NCBI GenBank assembly: GCA_013812485.1
Contig: JACCTJ010000264.1
Coordinates: 1-5,311, forward strand
Direction: 5' to 3'
Source of the DNA: Thermoleophilaceae bacterium
GTDB taxonomy: Bacteria; Actinomycetota; Thermoleophilia; Solirubrobacterales; Thermoleophilaceae
DNA length: 5,311 nt
Of this stretch, positions 4,517 to 5,311 are shown piece by piece. The position numbers were made by a program, and so were the translations under genes. Position 1 is the stretch's first letter. Every line of letters starts with the position of its first letter. The notes below the pieces were generated by a model. It was given only the letters and a program-made list of their open reading frames with translations, did not search any database and was not told the DNA's origin.

Positions 4517-5311
4517 ATGCGGCTCACGGTGCTCGGCAAGTCGCCCTCGTGGGAGGACGCCGACGGTGCCTGCTCCGGTTACCTGCTCGAGCAGGACGGG
4601 TGGGCCGTGGTCCTCGACTGCGGCAACGGCGTGTTCTCGAAGCTGCGGCGGTTTCGCGACTACACGCGCGTCGACGCGGTGCTCGTCTCGCATCTCCACG
4701 CCGACCACTTCCTCGACCTCATCCCGTGGGCCTATGCGCTGACCTACGCGCCGCGCCAGCAGCCCGTGCCGGTCGACCGCTGGGCGGGCACGCACGAGCC
4801 GGCGCGCCCCCGGCTGGTCGCCCCCGCCGGCGCCGGCGAGACCTTTCGCCGCATCGTCGGCGCGTGGGGGCCGGAGGAGCTGATCGAGAACGCCTTCTCG
4901 CTCGAGGAGTACGAGGAGGAGACCGAGGTCGAGGTCGGGCCGCTGCGCTTCGACTTCCGCTCGGTTCCGCACTTCGCCCGGACCTTCGCCTGCCGCGTCC
5001 GCGCCGAGGGGGCCGACGCGACGCTCGTCTTCGGCGCCGACTCGGGCCCCAACGACCACCTCGTGGAGATCGGGCGCGACGCCGACCTGATCCTGCTCGA
5101 GGCCACCCTGCCGCGCCCCGAGCGCGAGGGCCCGCGCGGCCACCTGACCGCGCGCGAGGCCGGCGAGCACGCCGCCCGCGCCGGCGCCTCACGCCTCGTG
5201 CTCACCCACATCTCCGACGAGCTCGACGCGCTGCGGGCGCGCTCGGAGGCCGAGGACGCCTTCGGAGGGCCGGTCGCGATCGCCCGCGAGGGCGCCGCGT
5301 TCGAGGTCTGA
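4517..5311 (+). CDS. MBL-fold metallo-hydrolase (RNase Z / AtsA-like)
   Basis: A 264-residue metallo-beta-lactamase-fold hydrolase, probably cytosolic as no signal peptide is visible. The metal-binding set is complete: HLHADH (His59, His61, Asp63, His64), His152 (SVPHFART), Asp175 (FGADSG) and His231 (LTHISDE), so two zinc-type metals are expected. GHLTA at 208-212 is another stretch commonly conserved in RNase Z-like members. The family includes tRNase Z, cyclic-nucleotide phosphodiesterases and arylsulfatases. The sequence here does not decide between them, and I see no clear tRNase Z exosite arm. ATG 4517 is chosen because it begins the first strand (MRLTVLG); only a weak AGAGTGAG lies 5-12 bases upstream. 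The insertion sequence ends 48 bp before it and may have cut it off from its promoter. The stop is the last codon of the window. Confidence 0.92.
   Translation: MRLTVLGKSPSWEDADGACSGYLLEQDGWAVVLDCGNGVFSKLRRFRDYTRVDAVLVSHLHADHFLDLIPWAYALTYAPRQQPVPVDRWAGTHEPARPRLVAPAGAGETFRRIVGAWGPEELIENAFSLEEYEEETEVEVGPLRFDFRSVPHFARTFACRVRAEGADATLVFGADSGPNDHLVEIGRDADLILLEATLPRPEREGPRGHLTAREAGEHAARAGASRLVLTHISDELDALRARSEAEDAFGGPVAIAREGAAFEV

Noticed and set aside
4430..5170. Long minus-strand frames opposite the metallo-hydrolase gene
   Set aside because: They are antisense to a gene with a complete HxHxDH metal set, and their translations are Arg/Ala/Gly/Val-rich without recognisable domains.
1..5311. CRISPR array, tRNA or rRNA genes, prophage or defence operon
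   Set aside because: No regularly spaced repeats, no cloverleaf or rRNA-like stretches, and no defence or phage protein domains were seen on either strand.

Overview
The window comes from a high-GC bacterium (about two-thirds G+C by eye, third codon positions almost always G or C). Gene content and style (a lactate-dehydrogenase-like malate dehydrogenase, small Thermoleophilia-looking hypothetical proteins, GTG starts, heavy use of CTC GAG for Leu-Glu) suggest an actinobacterium, possibly of the Thermoleophilia/Solirubrobacterales. That placement is inferred from remembered protein style, not from a marker gene.

Layout. Positions 1-149 hold nothing I can support beyond a possible gene tail ending at 43. 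At 150-374 (minus) is a small coiled-coil protein that looks truncated. Divergent from it, with only 35 bp between start codons, is malate dehydrogenase (410-1345, plus), whose ribosome binding site lies in three tandem AAAGGT units. A 62-residue ORF of unknown function follows at 1374-1562, preceded by a nine-codon mini-ORF that overlaps it by four bases. Convergent to these is a two-gene minus-strand operon: an atypical short-chain dehydrogenase/NAD(P)-binding protein (2016-2933) followed, with a GTGA overlap, by an SRPBCC-fold protein (1585-2019). The next 300 bp are non-coding, with a perfect 18-nt palindrome and a bulged 10-bp hairpin. The plus strand then carries a 63-residue four-cysteine, probably zinc-binding protein (3237-3428) and a metallo-beta-lactamase-fold hydrolase (4517-5311, complete, ending on the last base of the window).

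These last two genes were probably adjacent, about 43 bp apart, until an IS481-family insertion sequence of 1,039 bp (3430-4468) landed exactly on the stop codon of the four-cysteine gene. The element has matching terminal inverted repeats, a 6-bp NCTAGN target duplication (GCTAGC/GCTAGT), an intact set of DDE residues, and a single +1 frame disruption near 4032-4035. The target duplication supplies a TAG stop both to the four-cysteine gene and to the transposase. The transposase Shine-Dalgarno sequence lies in an inverted repeat that could shut it off in read-through transcripts.

I see no convincing new defence, secretion or biosynthetic system. The most informative parts are the fine structure of the insertion sequence and the small-gene and regulatory details around mdh.
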